Shown piece by piece: positions 29,728 to 41,675 of a stretch of 64,000 nucleotides of DNA. The first letter of the stretch is position 1; each line of letters begins with the position of its first letter. The notes beneath the pieces were generated by a model that was not told where the DNA came from, searched no databases, and worked only from the letters and a program-made list of their open reading frames with translations. Source of the DNA: Tabrizicola sp. (GTDB lineage: Bacteria > Pseudomonadota > Alphaproteobacteria > Rhodobacterales > Rhodobacteraceae); the NCBI RefSeq assembly GCF_030373185.1, contig NZ_JAUCZH010000008.1, positions 217,606 to 281,605 on the forward strand, given 5' to 3'. Position numbers and translations under genes: made by a program.

Positions 29728-31176
29728 ATGACCCTTTGGACAGCCGCCGACGCCGCGACCGCCACCCAAGGACGCAGCACCGCCGACTGGCAGGCCCACG
29801 GTGTGTCGATCGACACCCGGACCTTGCAGCCCGGTGATCTTTTCGTGGCCCTGAAGGACGCGCGTGACGGCCATGATTTCGTGGCTCAGGCCTTGGCGAA
29901 AGGCGCTGCCGCAGCGCTTGTCTCTCGAATCCCCGAAGGCGTGCCGGACAGCGCGCCGCTTCTGGTCGTGCCGGATGTTCTTCAGGCGCTGGAGGCCTTG
30001 GGTGCCGCCGCCCGCGCCCGCACGGCGGCCCGCGTTGTCGGTGTGACCGGGTCGGTCGGCAAGACATCGACCAAGGAAATGCTGCGCGCCATCCTGTCCG
30101 GCCAGGGCAAGACCCATGCCGCCGAGGCCAGCTACAACAACCACTGGGGCGTTCCCCTGACCCTTGCCCGCATGCCCGCCGACGCCCGTTTCGCCGTGAT
30201 CGAGATCGGCATGAACCACCCCGGAGAAATCGCGCCGCTTGCAAGGCTTGCGCACCTTGACGTGGCCATGATCACCACCGTCGCCCCGGCCCATCTGGAA
30301 GCTTTCGACAACATCGAAGGTATCGCCCATGAAAAGGCCTCGATCTTCGACGGATTGAAGGCTGGCGGAATCGCGATCTTCAACGCCGATCTGCCCACCA
30401 CCCCCATCCTGCGGGCAAAGGCGATTGCCGTGGGCGCGAAGGCGGTCAGCTTCGGCATGGACGAGACAGCCGACTGGCGACTTCTGGAGGCGCGATTGAC
30501 CGATGAGACCACCGTCGTGCGGGCAATCTGCGCTGCCCGAGCGACGGAGCCGGTCCTTTTCAAGGTGTCTACCCCCGGACGCCACTTTGCCTTGAATGCC
30601 CTTGGAGCCTTGGCGGTGGCCGGGGCGTTGGGCGCAGATCCGATGATCGCCGCGCATGATCTTGGCCGCTGGGCGCCGCCCGCCGGTCGCGGCCAGCGCG
30701 AAAGGATCACGCTCGACATTGTCGATGAGACATTCTTTGACCTGATCGACGACGCATTCAACGCCAACCCCGCCTCAATGGCGGCGGCGCTGGATGTCCT
30801 GATTGCCGCCAGACCGACGGACGGAATCGGTCGCGTTGGTGGGGGCCGCCGCATCGCCATTCTGGGCGACATGCTGGAGCTTGGCCCCGATGAGGCCGCG
30901 CTGCATGTGGCCATCGCGCAGCATCCCGGCCTTGGGGCCCTCCATGTGATCCATTGTGTCGGCCCAAGGATGCGGGCGCTTTATCAGGCGCTTCCGCGCC
31001 GCCTGCGTGGCGAGTGGGTCGAGGCGGCCAGCGATCTTGCGCCCCGCGCCCGCACCCTGATCGATGCAGGCGACATTCTTCTCGTCAAGGGCTCCAAAGG
31101 GTCGAAAGTCAGCCTGGTCGTTGACGCGCTTCGGAAAATGGGGCAGGCCACGGCGCCGAAGGAAGGGACCGTTTAA
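29728..31176 (+). CDS. murF: UDP-MurNAc-tripeptide-D-Ala-D-Ala ligase MurF
   Basis: VVGVTGSVGKTSTKEMLRAILSGQG...ASYNNHWGVPLTLARMP...ILGDMLELG. Confidence 0.95.
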   Translation: MTLWTAADAATATQGRSTADWQAHGVSIDTRTLQPGDLFVALKDARDGHDFVAQALAKGAAAALVSRIPEGVPDSAPLLVVPDVLQALEALGAAARARTAARVVGVTGSVGKTSTKEMLRAILSGQGKTHAAEASYNNHWGVPLTLARMPADARFAVIEIGMNHPGEIAPLARLAHLDVAMITTVAPAHLEAFDNIEGIAHEKASIFDGLKAGGIAIFNADLPTTPILRAKAIAVGAKAVSFGMDETADWRLLEARLTDETTVVRAICAARATEPVLFKVSTPGRHFALNALGALAVAGALGADPMIAAHDLGRWAPPAGRGQRERITLDIVDETFFDLIDDAFNANPASMAAALDVLIAARPTDGIGRVGGGRRIAILGDMLELGPDEAALHVAIAQHPGLGALHVIHCVGPRMRALYQALPRRLRGEWVEAASDLAPRARTLIDAGDILLVKGSKGSKVSLVVDALRKMGQATAPKEGTV

Positions 31177-32259
31177 ATGTTTTTCTGGCTCACCGAGTTT
31201 TCTGATGGCGGCGACGTCTTCAACCTCTTTCGCTACATCACCTTCCGGGCTGGCGGTGCCTTCACCACCGCGCTGATCTTCGGGTTCCTGTTCGGTCGGC
31301 CCCTGATCGACCTTCTGCGCCGCAAGCAGGGCAAGGGGCAGCCGATCCGCGATGACGGTCCGCAGTCGCATCTTGCCAAGGCCGGCACGCCCACGATGGG
31401 TGGCCTGCTGATCCTGTCATCGCTGATGGTGTCGACCCTTCTTTGGGCGCGGCTCGACAATCACTATGTCTGGATCGTGGTGCTGGTGACACTGGCTTTC
31501 GGGCTGATCGGCTTTGCCGATGACTATGCCAAGGTCACCAAGCAGAACACCAAGGGAGTTTCTTCACGCCTGCGGATTGGGCTGGGTCTTCTGATCGCTG
31601 CTCTCGCGGCTTATGCCGCCTCGATGTTCCACCCGGCAGACCTGACAAACCAGCTGGCCTTTCCCTTCTTCAAGAACGCGCTGCTGGACCTTGGGCTGTT
31701 CTTCGTGCCGTTCGGCATGATTGTGATAGTCGGTGCCGCCAATGCGGTGAACCTGACCGACGGGCTTGACGGGCTTGCCATCATGCCGGTCATGATTGCA
31801 GCCGGAACGCTTGGCGTGATCGCCTATGTGGTCGGCAACTCCAACTTCACCGAGTATCTGGAAGTCCACTTTGTCCCCGGCACGGGTGAGCTTTTGATCT
31901 TCGCCTCGGCTCTGTTCGGCGCCGGGCTTGGGTTTCTTTGGTACAACGCCCCCCCCGCGGCCGTTTTCATGGGCGACACCGGTTCGCTTGCGCTTGGTGG
32001 CGCGCTTGGGGCCATCGCCGTCTGCACCAAGCACGAGATCGTGCTGGCCATCGTGGGCGGGCTGTTCGTGGTCGAGGCGTTAAGCGTGATCATCCAGGTG
32101 CTTTACTACAAGCGCACCAAGAAGCGCATCTTCCTGATGGCCCCGATCCACCACCACTTCGAAAAGAAAGGTTGGGCCGAACCGCAGATCGTGATCCGCT
32201 TCTGGATCATCTCGCTGATTCTCGCGATGATCGGGCTGGCCACGCTGAAGGTGCGCTGA
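31177..32259 (+). CDS. mraY: phospho-MurNAc-pentapeptide translocase MraY
   Basis: [17 protein letters not shown]...[20 protein letters not shown]...[13 protein letters not shown]...[15 protein letters not shown]. Confidence 0.98.
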   Translation: MFFWLTEFSDGGDVFNLFRYITFRAGGAFTTALIFGFLFGRPLIDLLRRKQGKGQPIRDDGPQSHLAKAGTPTMGGLLILSSLMVSTLLWARLDNHYVWIVVLVTLAFGLIGFADDYAKVTKQNTKGVSSRLRIGLGLLIAALAAYAASMFHPADLTNQLAFPFFKNALLDLGLFFVPFGMIVIVGAANAVNLTDGLDGLAIMPVMIAAGTLGVIAYVVGNSNFTEYLEVHFVPGTGELLIFASALFGAGLGFLWYNAPPAAVFMGDTGSLALGGALGAIAVCTKHEIVLAIVGGLFVVEALSVIIQVLYYKRTKKRIFLMAPIHHHFEKKGWAEPQIVIRFWIISLILAMIGLATLKVR

Positions 32260-32332
32260 CCGTCACTGGCGCCTTTCCCTTTCCTTCATCCTCGCCTATC
32301 CCTGATCCGGCAGGTCAAAGGGGGGGGCAGTC

Positions 32333-33733
32333 ATGATCCCGGTGAAGGGCTACAAGGGTCAGAAGGTTGCGGTCCTTGGCCTTGGTCGATCTGGTCTTGC
32401 CGCTGCCGCAGCGCTTGTGGCGGGGGGCGCTGAACCGCTTTTGTGGGATGACAGCCCCGAGGCCCGCGCGAAGGCCGAGGCCGAAGGTTTCGCGACAAGT
32501 GATCTGGCCCGCAACGGGGCGTTTGACGGCGTGGCGGCACTGATCACCTCTCCGGGCATCCCCCATCTTTATCCCGCTCCGCATCCGATCATCGCCCGGG
32601 CGATGGCGGCTGGAATTCCTGTGGACAACGATATCGGCCTGTTCTTCCAAAGTGCCGCCTCGACCGAATGGGCCGAGATGGAGACCCCGCCGAAAGTGGT
32701 TGCCGTGACCGGATCGAATGGAAAATCCACGACCACGGCCTTGATCCACCATATCCTGCAAGTCGCCGGGCGGCCGACGCAGATGGCGGGCAACATCGGC
32801 ACGGGGGTTCTTGCGATCGACCCGCCGCAGGATGGCGAAGTGGTGGTTCTGGAGCTGTCCAGCTACCAGACCGAACTGGCCCGCGCGCTGACCCCTGACG
32901 TCGCGGTCTTCACCAACCTTTCGCCGGACCACCTGGACCGTCACGGTGGCATGGGTGGCTACTTTGCCGCCAAGGCGCGGCTTTTCACCCAAGGCGGCCC
33001 TGATAGGGCCGTGATTGGCGTCGACGAGGCCGAGGGTTGGTTTCTGGCCGGCCAACTGGCACAGGGTCCGGGCGATGACCGGGTGATCCGCATCTCATCC
33101 GGCCAGAAGCTTGACAGCTTCGGCTGGAGCGTCTTTGTCCGCAAGGGCTTCCTGGCCGAGTGGCGGCGGGGCAAGCAGGTAGCCTCGATCGACCTGCGCG
33201 AGGTCAAGGGCCTGCCGGGCGCGCATAATCACCAGAACGCCTGTGCGGCCTATGCTGCCTGCCGCAGCCTTGGGCTGGCACCAAGGCTGATCGAGGGCGC
33301 GCTGCAAAGCTTTGCGGGGTTGCCTCACCGCAGCCAGTTGGTTGGTGAACGGGGCGGGGTGCGCTTTGTCAACGATTCCAAGGCCACCAATGTCGACAGT
33401 GCTGCAAAGGCGCTGCAAGCCTTCCCGAAGATCCGCTGGATCGCCGGGGGCATGGGCAAGGATGGCGGCATCGCCGGACTGAAACCCTTTCTGCCTGCCG
33501 TTGCGAAAGCCTATCTGATCGGCCATTCCGCCCGGGACTTCGCGCTGCAACTGGGCGACACCCCGCATGAAATCTGCGAGACGATGGACCGCGCCGTCGC
33601 CAGCGCGGCCGCAGAGGCCGAAGCGGGGGATGTGGTCCTGCTGGCCCCGGCCGCAGCCAGTTTTGACCAGTACCCAGACTTCGAAAAGCGCGGCGAGGAT
33701 TTCACCCGGCTGGTGCAGGCCTTGCCCGGTTGA
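32333..33733 (+). CDS. murD: UDP-MurNAc-L-Ala-D-Glu ligase MurD
   Basis: [22 protein letters not shown]...[18 protein letters not shown]...[17 protein letters not shown]. Confidence 0.96.
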   Translation: MIPVKGYKGQKVAVLGLGRSGLAAAAALVAGGAEPLLWDDSPEARAKAEAEGFATSDLARNGAFDGVAALITSPGIPHLYPAPHPIIARAMAAGIPVDNDIGLFFQSAASTEWAEMETPPKVVAVTGSNGKSTTTALIHHILQVAGRPTQMAGNIGTGVLAIDPPQDGEVVVLELSSYQTELARALTPDVAVFTNLSPDHLDRHGGMGGYFAAKARLFTQGGPDRAVIGVDEAEGWFLAGQLAQGPGDDRVIRISSGQKLDSFGWSVFVRKGFLAEWRRGKQVASIDLREVKGLPGAHNHQNACAAYAACRSLGLAPRLIEGALQSFAGLPHRSQLVGERGGVRFVNDSKATNVDSAAKALQAFPKIRWIAGGMGKDGGIAGLKPFLPAVAKAYLIGHSARDFALQLGDTPHEICETMDRAVASAAAEAEAGDVVLLAPAAASFDQYPDFEKRGEDFTRLVQALPG

Positions 33734-34010
33734 CTGGGGCGCGTGTCCAACCGGATTGAGCGCTTGCGCGCACGGCTTTCCTCTCGCCTCTGCGCGCTTG
33801 CGCGCAACCGGCTCGGACGATGGGGGCATTCTGCCCCCGAACCCCCTGAGAGTATTTTTGAAAAGAGCAAGTAGATTGCGCTTTTTGCCAATACTTCGGG
33901 GAGCTCGAGGGGCTGGCCTCTCGTCAGCCTTGCAACCGCGCTCCTTCGCGCGGCTGCAAGGGCATTGGCTTGCGCCTTCCGGCGCGCATCTTGATGCCAG
34001 CTCCGCTGCG

Positions 34011-35066
34011 TCAGACGGGCAGGAGGCGTCCGCCCTCGGCCGCTGAAGCCTCGGCCCGATCCAAAAGGCGCTGAAGCGCGGCGCCACGGGCAAAGTCGGG
34101 CTCGGGTCTGGCTTCGCCCCTGATGGCGGCGATGAAGCGCTGGTAGATCGTGGGGACAGGGGGGCAATCAATGTCCTCCCAGGTTCCCGACTGGATATTG
34201 TCGCCAAGACAGGCGCGCAGGCGGCTTTGCGCTTTCTCGAACGTCACCTCCAGCCCGCCGGTCTGGCCGTAAAGCCGCAGGCGCAGGTCATTCAGGTGGC
34301 CGGTGGCAAACCGTGTGGCGGCGACGGTTCCCAGCGCGCCGTTTGACAGGCGCAGCTGCATCGTGGCGCTGTCATTTGCGTCAAGGGTGTAGTCGCCGAT
34401 CTTGCCACCGGGGGCCTTGTCGAAGGTTTGCAGCAGGCAAGAGACTTCTGCCGCGTCCATGCCGGCAACGAAGGTGGCGAAGTCGAGGATGTGGATGCCC
34501 ACATCGCCCAGAACACCCTTTGAGCCATGCGCGGTCGACAGCCGCCAGAGCCATTGTGCCTCACGGTCCCAATGACCCCATGCGGGCTGGGTCAGCCAGC
34601 TTTGCAGGTAGGACGCTTCGAAATGCCGGATGGTGCCAATGGCGCCCTCACGGACCATCCGGGCGGCCTGCTGCAAGGCTGGCACGTTGCGGTAGCTGAG
34701 GTTGACCATGTTCACCACGCCCGCTTGCGCGGCGGCACCGGCCATTTCCTCGGCATGAGCGGCGTTGGTGGCCAAGGGCTTTTCGCACAGCACATGCTTG
34801 CCAGCGGCAAGGAAGGGCAGGGTGGTGGCGTAATGTGCCGCATCCGGGGTGACGTTGGTCACAGCGTCGAATTCCCCCCAGTTCAGGGCGTCTTGCACGG
34901 ATGCGAAACCGTGCGGGATGTTGTGAGCGCCCTGAAAGGCGGCCAGACCGTCTGGCCTTGTGTCGATGCCCGCGACAAGGCTGACACCGGGAATGGCGGC
35001 AAAGCCTTCGGCATGGTTCTTCGCCATGCCGCCGGTGCCGAGGATGAGAAGGCGGACGGGTTGCAT
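34011..35066 (-). CDS. thuB: Gfo/Idh/MocA family oxidoreductase, ThuB-like
   Basis: VRLLILGTGGMAKNHAEGFAAIPGV...CEKPLATNAAHAEEM; adjacent to ThuA and ABC genes. Confidence 0.8.
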   Translation of the reverse strand: MQPVRLLILGTGGMAKNHAEGFAAIPGVSLVAGIDTRPDGLAAFQGAHNIPHGFASVQDALNWGEFDAVTNVTPDAAHYATTLPFLAAGKHVLCEKPLATNAAHAEEMAGAAAQAGVVNMVNLSYRNVPALQQAARMVREGAIGTIRHFEASYLQSWLTQPAWGHWDREAQWLWRLSTAHGSKGVLGDVGIHILDFATFVAGMDAAEVSCLLQTFDKAPGGKIGDYTLDANDSATMQLRLSNGALGTVAATRFATGHLNDLRLRLYGQTGGLEVTFEKAQSRLRACLGDNIQSGTWEDIDCPPVPTIYQRFIAAIRGEARPEPDFARGAALQRLLDRAEASAAEGGRLLPV

Positions 35067-35851
35067 CAGCGGAATCCTTCTTCGCCGTCGTGATGAAGGC
35101 GGGGACCGCGTTCCTTGATCTTCTCAAGCGCCGTGGCCACCGGGGTGTTCGGGGCGTCATTCGGATTGGCGATGCGGTCTTCGGGGTTATGCGCCCAGCG
35201 AACCGCATTGGTGATGACCTTCTGCACCATCGGCTGGTGATAGGTCGGGTAGGTTTCATGCCCCGGGCGGAAATAGAAGATACTGCCCGCGCCGCGCTTG
35301 TAGGTCAGGCCCGAGCGAAACACCTCACCCCCGGCAAACCAGCTGACGAAGACGGTTTCCAAGGGCTCCGGCACGCCGAAGGGCTCGCCATACATCTCTT
35401 CATGCTCGATCTCGAAGTGGTCGGGGATGCCGCGCGCGATGGGGTGCTGGCGTGAGGTGACCCAAAGCCGTTCGCGTTCGCCCGCCTCGCGCCATGTCAG
35501 GTTGCAGGGCGCGCCCATCAGCCGCTTGAACGGTTTGGCGAAATGGGCGGAGTGCAGGAAAATGATCCCCATGCCGCCCCAGACGGCATTGCAGACACGC
35601 TCCACCACCTCATCGGCGACATCGCCATGGGCGGCGTGGCCCCACCAGATAAGGACATCGGTTGCCGCCAGTTTGGCAGGGGTCAGGCCGTGTTCGGGGT
35701 CTTGCAGGGTGACAGTGCTGGCCTTGATTCCGGATTCATGGTTCAGAAACCCGGCGATCGTGCCATGCATGGTCGCAGGATAGACCTGAGCCACGATCTT
35801 GTTCTTCTGTTCGTGGACGTTTTCGCCCCAAACGGTGACGCGGATGGTCAT
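35066..35851 (-). CDS. thuA: ThuA-like trehalose utilization protein
   Basis: [31 protein letters not shown]...[16 protein letters not shown]...[12 protein letters not shown]. Confidence 0.9.
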   Translation of the reverse strand: MTIRVTVWGENVHEQKNKIVAQVYPATMHGTIAGFLNHESGIKASTVTLQDPEHGLTPAKLAATDVLIWWGHAAHGDVADEVVERVCNAVWGGMGIIFLHSAHFAKPFKRLMGAPCNLTWREAGERERLWVTSRQHPIARGIPDHFEIEHEEMYGEPFGVPEPLETVFVSWFAGGEVFRSGLTYKRGAGSIFYFRPGHETYPTYHQPMVQKVITNAVRWAHNPEDRIANPNDAPNTPVATALEKIKERGPRLHHDGEEGFR

Positions 35852-35895
35852 GGGTAGTCTCCTTCTTGCGCGCGGTTTTTGGCGCGGGTCTGGTA

Positions 35896-36897
35896 TCAGC
35901 GGATCGGGTGGCCATCTCCATCGAAGCGATGCAACTGGTCAGGCAGTGGCGCAAGCGAAACCTGCGAGCCTACGGGAATGTTCGCCTTGCCGGGGCGGCG
36001 GACGATGACGGGTTCATCGCTGCCGATTTCGACGAAAAGGTAGTGGTCGGACCCAAGGTCTTCGACATGCAGCACCTCGCCCCGCAAAGGGCCGGAGTCG
36101 TGAAGTTCCATTTGTTCGGACCGGATGCCAAGTGTGGTGCAACCATGGGTGGCGGCGAAATCGCCGGTCAGGAAGTTCATCTTCGGACTGCCGATGAAAC
36201 CGGCCACGAACAGCGAGTTCGGGCGTTCGTAGAGTTCCGCTGGGCTGCCGGCCTGTTCCAGCTTGCCATCGCGCAAGACAGCGATGCGGTCGGCAAGGGT
36301 CATCGCCTCGACCTGATCATGGGTAACGTAGATCATTGTCACCTCTTTCATCGCATGGTGCAGCTTGGCGATTTCCGGCCGGGTCTGCACCCGGAGCGCC
36401 GCGTCAAGGTTCGACAGCGGCTCGTCGAACAGGAACACGCGCGGGTCTCGGACAATCGCGCGGCCGATGGCGACGCGCTGGCGCTGCCCGCCGGAAAGCT
36501 GCTTGGGGAGACGGTCAAGCAGGTGGTCGATCTGCAGGAGCTTCGCCGCCGCCACGACCCGCTTTTTCACCTCTTCCGGGCCAGTCTTGTCCAGCTTCAT
36601 CCCGAAGGCCATGTTGTCGTGGACCTTCATATGCGGATAAAGCGCATAGCTTTGGAACACCATTGCGATGCCGCGTTTCGACGGGATCAGGCTGTTCACC
36701 GTTTCGCCGTCAAAGGTCATGTCGCCGGTGGTGATTTCCTCCAACCCCGAAACCAGCCGCAGAAGCGTGGACTTGCCGCAGCCTGATGGCCCGACGAAGA
36801 CCATGAACTCACCCTTCTCGATGGTGAGGTCGATGCCCTTGATCACCTGCACGGCGCCGTAGGACTTGGTGACGTTCTTCAACTCGATCTTTGCCAT
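35896..36897 (-). CDS. thuK: sugar ABC transporter ATP-binding protein (UgpC/MalK type), ThuK-like
   Basis: [47 protein letters not shown]...[15 protein letters not shown]. Confidence 0.92.
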   Translation of the reverse strand: MAKIELKNVTKSYGAVQVIKGIDLTIEKGEFMVFVGPSGCGKSTLLRLVSGLEEITTGDMTFDGETVNSLIPSKRGIAMVFQSYALYPHMKVHDNMAFGMKLDKTGPEEVKKRVVAAAKLLQIDHLLDRLPKQLSGGQRQRVAIGRAIVRDPRVFLFDEPLSNLDAALRVQTRPEIAKLHHAMKEVTMIYVTHDQVEAMTLADRIAVLRDGKLEQAGSPAELYERPNSLFVAGFIGSPKMNFLTGDFAATHGCTTLGIRSEQMELHDSGPLRGEVLHVEDLGSDHYLFVEIGSDEPVIVRRPGKANIPVGSQVSLAPLPDQLHRFDGDGHPIR

Positions 36898-36901
36898 GAT
36901 G

Positions 36902-37504
<603 letters not shown>

Positions 37505-37600
37505 GATACCCTCCCCGAACGGGCCTTCTTCGGCCCTTTGCGAACGGACGGGCGGCTTTCGGGGCCGCCCGCCACAGGGGGCAGTCCAGTCCGGGAGGAC

Positions 37601-38627
37601 TTACCAGCCCGACCCCTTGATGTCGGAAAGTTCCAGTTCCAGCAGTTCAAGGTTTTCAGCGACCGAGCCATTGCCAGACAGGGTGCTGTGGACGGCCGAC
37701 CAGAACTTGGCCGAAACCTCGTTGTACTTGCCCAGCGTCGGGGCCGAGGGGCGCGGAACGGCGTTCAGGAACACATCCTTCCACTGCGGGATGATCGGCT
37801 GGGCGGCGGCGATTTCGGCATCATCGTAAAGCGCCATGATCGTCGGCAGGTTGGATTCGTTGATCGCGCGCTTCTTCCTCCTGATGGGCCAGAGCGCCGC
37901 CCGGGCTGATCGTGCCGACCCAGCCTTTGACGGCTTCAAGCGCTGCCACGGCGTTCGGGTTGTTGATGCTGATTGTGCCGTATGCTTCAACAATCTGCCC
38001 GCCTCCGAAGGATTTAACCCATTCCAGCGCATTGCAGGTCAGGCCTTCATGGGCGTTGCCCTGCCAGACAAAGCCCCACATGTCGGTATTGCCGGCGGCG
38101 CGTTCGCCGTCCTGAATTTCCTGCGCGGTTGCGGTCAGTTCGTCCCAGGTCTTCGGCGGTTCCTTGCCGTATTTCTCCAGAAGATCGGTGCGATAATACA
38201 GCGCTGGCGCGTCAGTGAAGATCGGCAGCGCGACCAGCTTGCCATTCACCGTCTGGCTCTCGATGATCGAGGGGAAATGGGTGGGCGCAAGGTCAGCAGC
38301 CACTTCGGTCAGATCGACGAAATGGTTGGCCAGTTGCGGCGCCCAGATCACGTCAGTCTGGTAAAGGTCGATGTCCGACGCGCTGGCCGCCAGCCAGAGG
38401 CGGTATTGCCCGAACTGATCGGTGGTCGAGGCAGGCATTGGCACGATGGTGACAGTGTGGCCGGTGGCTTCCTCCCACGGCTTGACCAGCGCCTTGAAGT
38501 CTTCGACCGCGTTGCCGACGGCACCCGAGACGTAGAACAGCTCGTCCGCCATGACCGGTGCGCCAAAGGCGGCAAGCATGGCTGTGGTTGCGGCCGAGCG
38601 CAGGGCGCGGCCATTCATGATTGTCAT
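37601..38627 (-). pseudogene. sugar ABC substrate-binding protein (ThuE-like) with internal deletion and frame change
   Basis: N-term in ORF 37821..38627; C-term (NESNLPTIMALYDDAEIAAAQPIIPQWKDVFLNAVPRPSAPTLGKYNEVS) in another frame in ORF 37601..38032; break near 37875. Confidence 0.8.
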
Positions 38628-38712
38628 CTGTATTCCTCGCTTTGGGCGCGACTGGGGCGCCTTTCCCGTTCAAAACGCCGGACTGTGGGCCTGCGCATGC
38701 AGGAAAAGTCGA

Positions 38713-38728
38713 TCCGAAAGGTTTCGGA
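38713..38728. promoter_or_regulatory. LacI-family operator candidate upstream of thuE
   Basis: TCCGAAA-GG-TTTCGGA perfect palindrome. Confidence 0.7.
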
Positions 38729-38741
38729 TGAATTGCGCTCC

Positions 38742-38751
38742 AAAGCGCTTT
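38742..38751. promoter_or_regulatory. second LacI-type operator candidate
   Basis: AAAGCGCTTT palindrome with central CG, 14 nt from the first site. Confidence 0.45.
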
Positions 38752-38783
38752 CAGTCAACGATTCGCTTTTGGGGAACGCGCCG

Positions 38784-39815
38784 TCAGCGGCTCTGGATGT
38801 TGGCGGCAGAGTTTCGCTCGATAAAACTGTAGTTGCCGATGCGTTGCAGGCCAGCCAGCGGCTTGCCTTCGATCGCCCCGGTCAGACAGTCGGCCAAAGG
38901 TTCCCAACTGTCGCGCAGCGGGGCCTTTGTGACAGTCAGCGCGGGAAAGAAGGCCGAGGCGCGCAAGGTGGGCAGATGGTCGTCATGGGCTACGACCGAC
39001 ACATCGCCGGGAACGGAAAGGCCAAGCGCCTCCAGAGCCTGATAGACACCACGCGCCAGCCTCACATTCCCGCAGACGATGCCGGTTGGCCGTGGCCCGC
39101 CATCGGAAAACAGCCGGACCGTGGCGGTCAGCCCGGTGGCTTCGTCCATGTCGCCGTTCAGGTGCAGGCGCCGGTCCGGCGCAATCCCCGCCTGAGACAG
39201 CGCATGCAGGTAGCCGCGTTCGCGCACCGTCACATAACTGCGCCCGGAAATCCCGTTCAGAAAGGCAATGCGACGGTGACCGCGCGCGGCAAGAAAAGAC
39301 GTAAGTTCGCCTGCAAGTCTTTTATTTTCAATATCAAAATAGGGATAGTCTGGTGCCTCTGTCGTTCTGCCATGGACCACGAAGGCAAGCCCGGCCTTGC
39401 GCAGGAAATCCACGCGCGGATCATGGTCGAGTGGATCGATCAGCACAAAGCCATCCAGCATCGCCTTGCCGATCAGCTTTTGATAGACGGGCAATACCGG
39501 CTCGTTCTCGGCCATGATGTGTAAGACGAAATGCATGCCGCGGCCCGAAAACTGGGCCGATAGCCCCGCGACGACTTCCAGAAAGATTCCATCCTGCCCG
39601 ATGCTGCGATGCTGCGGAACCACAAGTCCCACCATCCCCGACCGCCCCGAGACCAGCTTTCGGGCCGAGACATTGGGATGGTAGTTCATTGCCCGCGCCG
39701 CGTCCTTGACACGCAGCCGGGTTTCCTCATTCACGTCGGAATGGTCGTTCAAGGCCCGGCTGACCTGAGTGATCGACAGATCAAGCGCGCGGGCAATGTC
39801 TTTCAGGGTAGCCAT
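38784..39815 (-). CDS. LacI family transcriptional regulator
   Basis: MATLKDIARALDLSITQVSRALNDHSDVNEETRLRVKDAARAMNYHPNVSARKLVSGRSGMVGLVVP. Confidence 0.95.
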   Translation of the reverse strand: MATLKDIARALDLSITQVSRALNDHSDVNEETRLRVKDAARAMNYHPNVSARKLVSGRSGMVGLVVPQHRSIGQDGIFLEVVAGLSAQFSGRGMHFVLHIMAENEPVLPVYQKLIGKAMLDGFVLIDPLDHDPRVDFLRKAGLAFVVHGRTTEAPDYPYFDIENKRLAGELTSFLAARGHRRIAFLNGISGRSYVTVRERGYLHALSQAGIAPDRRLHLNGDMDEATGLTATVRLFSDGGPRPTGIVCGNVRLARGVYQALEALGLSVPGDVSVVAHDDHLPTLRASAFFPALTVTKAPLRDSWEPLADCLTGAIEGKPLAGLQRIGNYSFIERNSAANIQSR

Positions 39816-39840
39816 CGGGCTGGTTTCCTCCAACATCATT

Positions 39841-39856
39841 TCCGAAACATTTCGGA
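39841..39856. promoter_or_regulatory. LacI-family operator candidate upstream of the lacI-type gene
   Basis: TCCGAAA-CA-TTTCGGA, same arms as 38713-38728. Confidence 0.7.
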
Positions 39857-40371
39857 TGGAGAATCAACTGCAAAATGCAAGACGCCTACCTGCCATTTCC
39901 CGCACATTCTTCGCAAGGACGTCCCAATGCGGGACAGGGGGAGGCCCTGCTGGTCTGGTGCAAAGGAAATCAGGCAAGTGCCGGTGGTGCGCGCCTGCAC
40001 CCTGCATGCGGAATGGGTGCAGAGTGGTCTTGGGGACCGGTCCTGTGGGTCGGCTCTGCTTTGGGTTGCGTCGGGCGAAAGCGGCAGGCCGTCGGCGCTG
40101 TCCCTGACCGGAAGAAAAGCGCCGGAGTGCAGGGAAAAACAGCACATGACGAAGGTTTGTCGGCCTTGATCCGATTGCGAGCATTGCTTCGTTGACAGGC
40201 CCACGGGAATGCAGGGTAAGGTTCGTGCGCAGGCGCCGTCTTGCCCGGCTGACATGCCCCTGTTGCGGGTCTTGTCCATGCTGACGCGGGGAAGGCGCCT
40301 ATTGCGTGACTGAACCACAATAACCGGGGACAGCCCGTGCCTCTGATCGTTAGAAACCAGGGAGACCATTC

Positions 40372-41499
40372 GTGAAAAACACCACTTCAGCCTTCAGCCG
40401 TCGCCGGTTCCTGCAAGGCTCTGCCGCAGGCGCAGGCATCCTTGCCGCGCCGGCACTTATCTCGTCCAAGGCGCTTGCCTCGTCGGGGGAAATCAACTTT
40501 GTCGGCTGGGCGGGCTATCCCGCGCTGCCAGAGAAAGTTTTCCCGGCCTTTGAAGCCGCGACCGGCATCAAGGTCAACTTCAAGGAACTGCCCGATCAGG
40601 ACACCATGTTTGGTGAAGCCAAGGTCGCGCTGGAAGCTGGCGGCATTGACATCATCGAACCGACCATCGACCGCGTCGGCGCATGGGATTCCAACGGCCT
40701 TCTTGGTGCGTTCGATGAATCCAAGCTCGCGATGGACAACTACCTCCCCGGGCTGGCCGATGGCGCTGCCGGTGAGCGGTCGCGTCCGGGCGGGATGTTG
40801 AAATACGTTCCGTCGAACTGGGGAACCGAAGCGCTGGTCGTCAACGTCGCCGATGCCAAGCTGTCGACCCCGCCGTCGCTCGGCGATCTTTTCAGCCCCG
40901 AAAATCAGGTCACCCTGCGCCCTCATTCGGCACTGGCAGCGATGGGTCGCTGGCTGGATGCGACCGGTCAGCTGCCGCGTCCGTGGATGGACGGCTACAC
41001 CGACATGGGCGCCATGGTCGAACTGTGGGACATCGCGCTGGCCAAGGCCATCGAGATGAAGGGCAATGTCGTGCAGTGGTGGTCGGGCGAGAACGAGGCC
41101 AACGCCGGCTTCATCGCCAACGGTGCCACCATCGGCCTGTGCTGGGATTCGACCGGCTACAACCTGCGCAATGACGGCTATGCCTATGTGGCGCCGGTTG
41201 AAGGTGCAATTGCGTGGCATCAGGGCTTCGTGCTGATGAAGAACGCAGCAAACGTCGAGCAGGCGCACGAGTTCGTGAAGTTCGTCTCGACCCCGGAAGG
41301 TGCCGCGGGCTGGGCCACGGCCTTCTCGTCCAACCCGGTCGGCAAGGGCGCGGCAGATCTTCTGGATCCGGAAGTGTCGAAATACTACAACGGCACCTTC
41401 AATGACGAAGCGCTGTCGAAGCTGTGGTGGTGGCCCGACCAGTCGGCCGAGTTCCTCGCCAAGCGCGCCGAGTATGCCGACAAGTACAAGGCTGCCTGA
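40372..41499 (+). CDS. ABC transporter substrate-binding protein, PotD-like, Tat signal
   Basis: MKNTTSAFSRRRFLQGSAAGAGILAAPALISSKALASSGEINFVGWAGYPALPEKVFPAFEAATGIKVNFKEL. Confidence 0.88.
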   Translation: MKNTTSAFSRRRFLQGSAAGAGILAAPALISSKALASSGEINFVGWAGYPALPEKVFPAFEAATGIKVNFKELPDQDTMFGEAKVALEAGGIDIIEPTIDRVGAWDSNGLLGAFDESKLAMDNYLPGLADGAAGERSRPGGMLKYVPSNWGTEALVVNVADAKLSTPPSLGDLFSPENQVTLRPHSALAAMGRWLDATGQLPRPWMDGYTDMGAMVELWDIALAKAIEMKGNVVQWWSGENEANAGFIANGATIGLCWDSTGYNLRNDGYAYVAPVEGAIAWHQGFVLMKNAANVEQAHEFVKFVSTPEGAAGWATAFSSNPVGKGAADLLDPEVSKYYNGTFNDEALSKLWWWPDQSAEFLAKRAEYADKYKAA

Positions 41500-41675
41500 A
41501 ACTTGTGCAAATGACTGGACGCCGGGCCTGAAAGGGCTCGGCGTGCCTTTTTCATGCTCTGCAGTGTCGATCTGGACTGAACCGCAGGCTGCAACTGGCG
41601 ATACCCATTGCACGGGCAGGGCTGCCTGCTAGCCTGCAATAAAAAGACGGCACACCATCAGGGGGACCACGCGGC

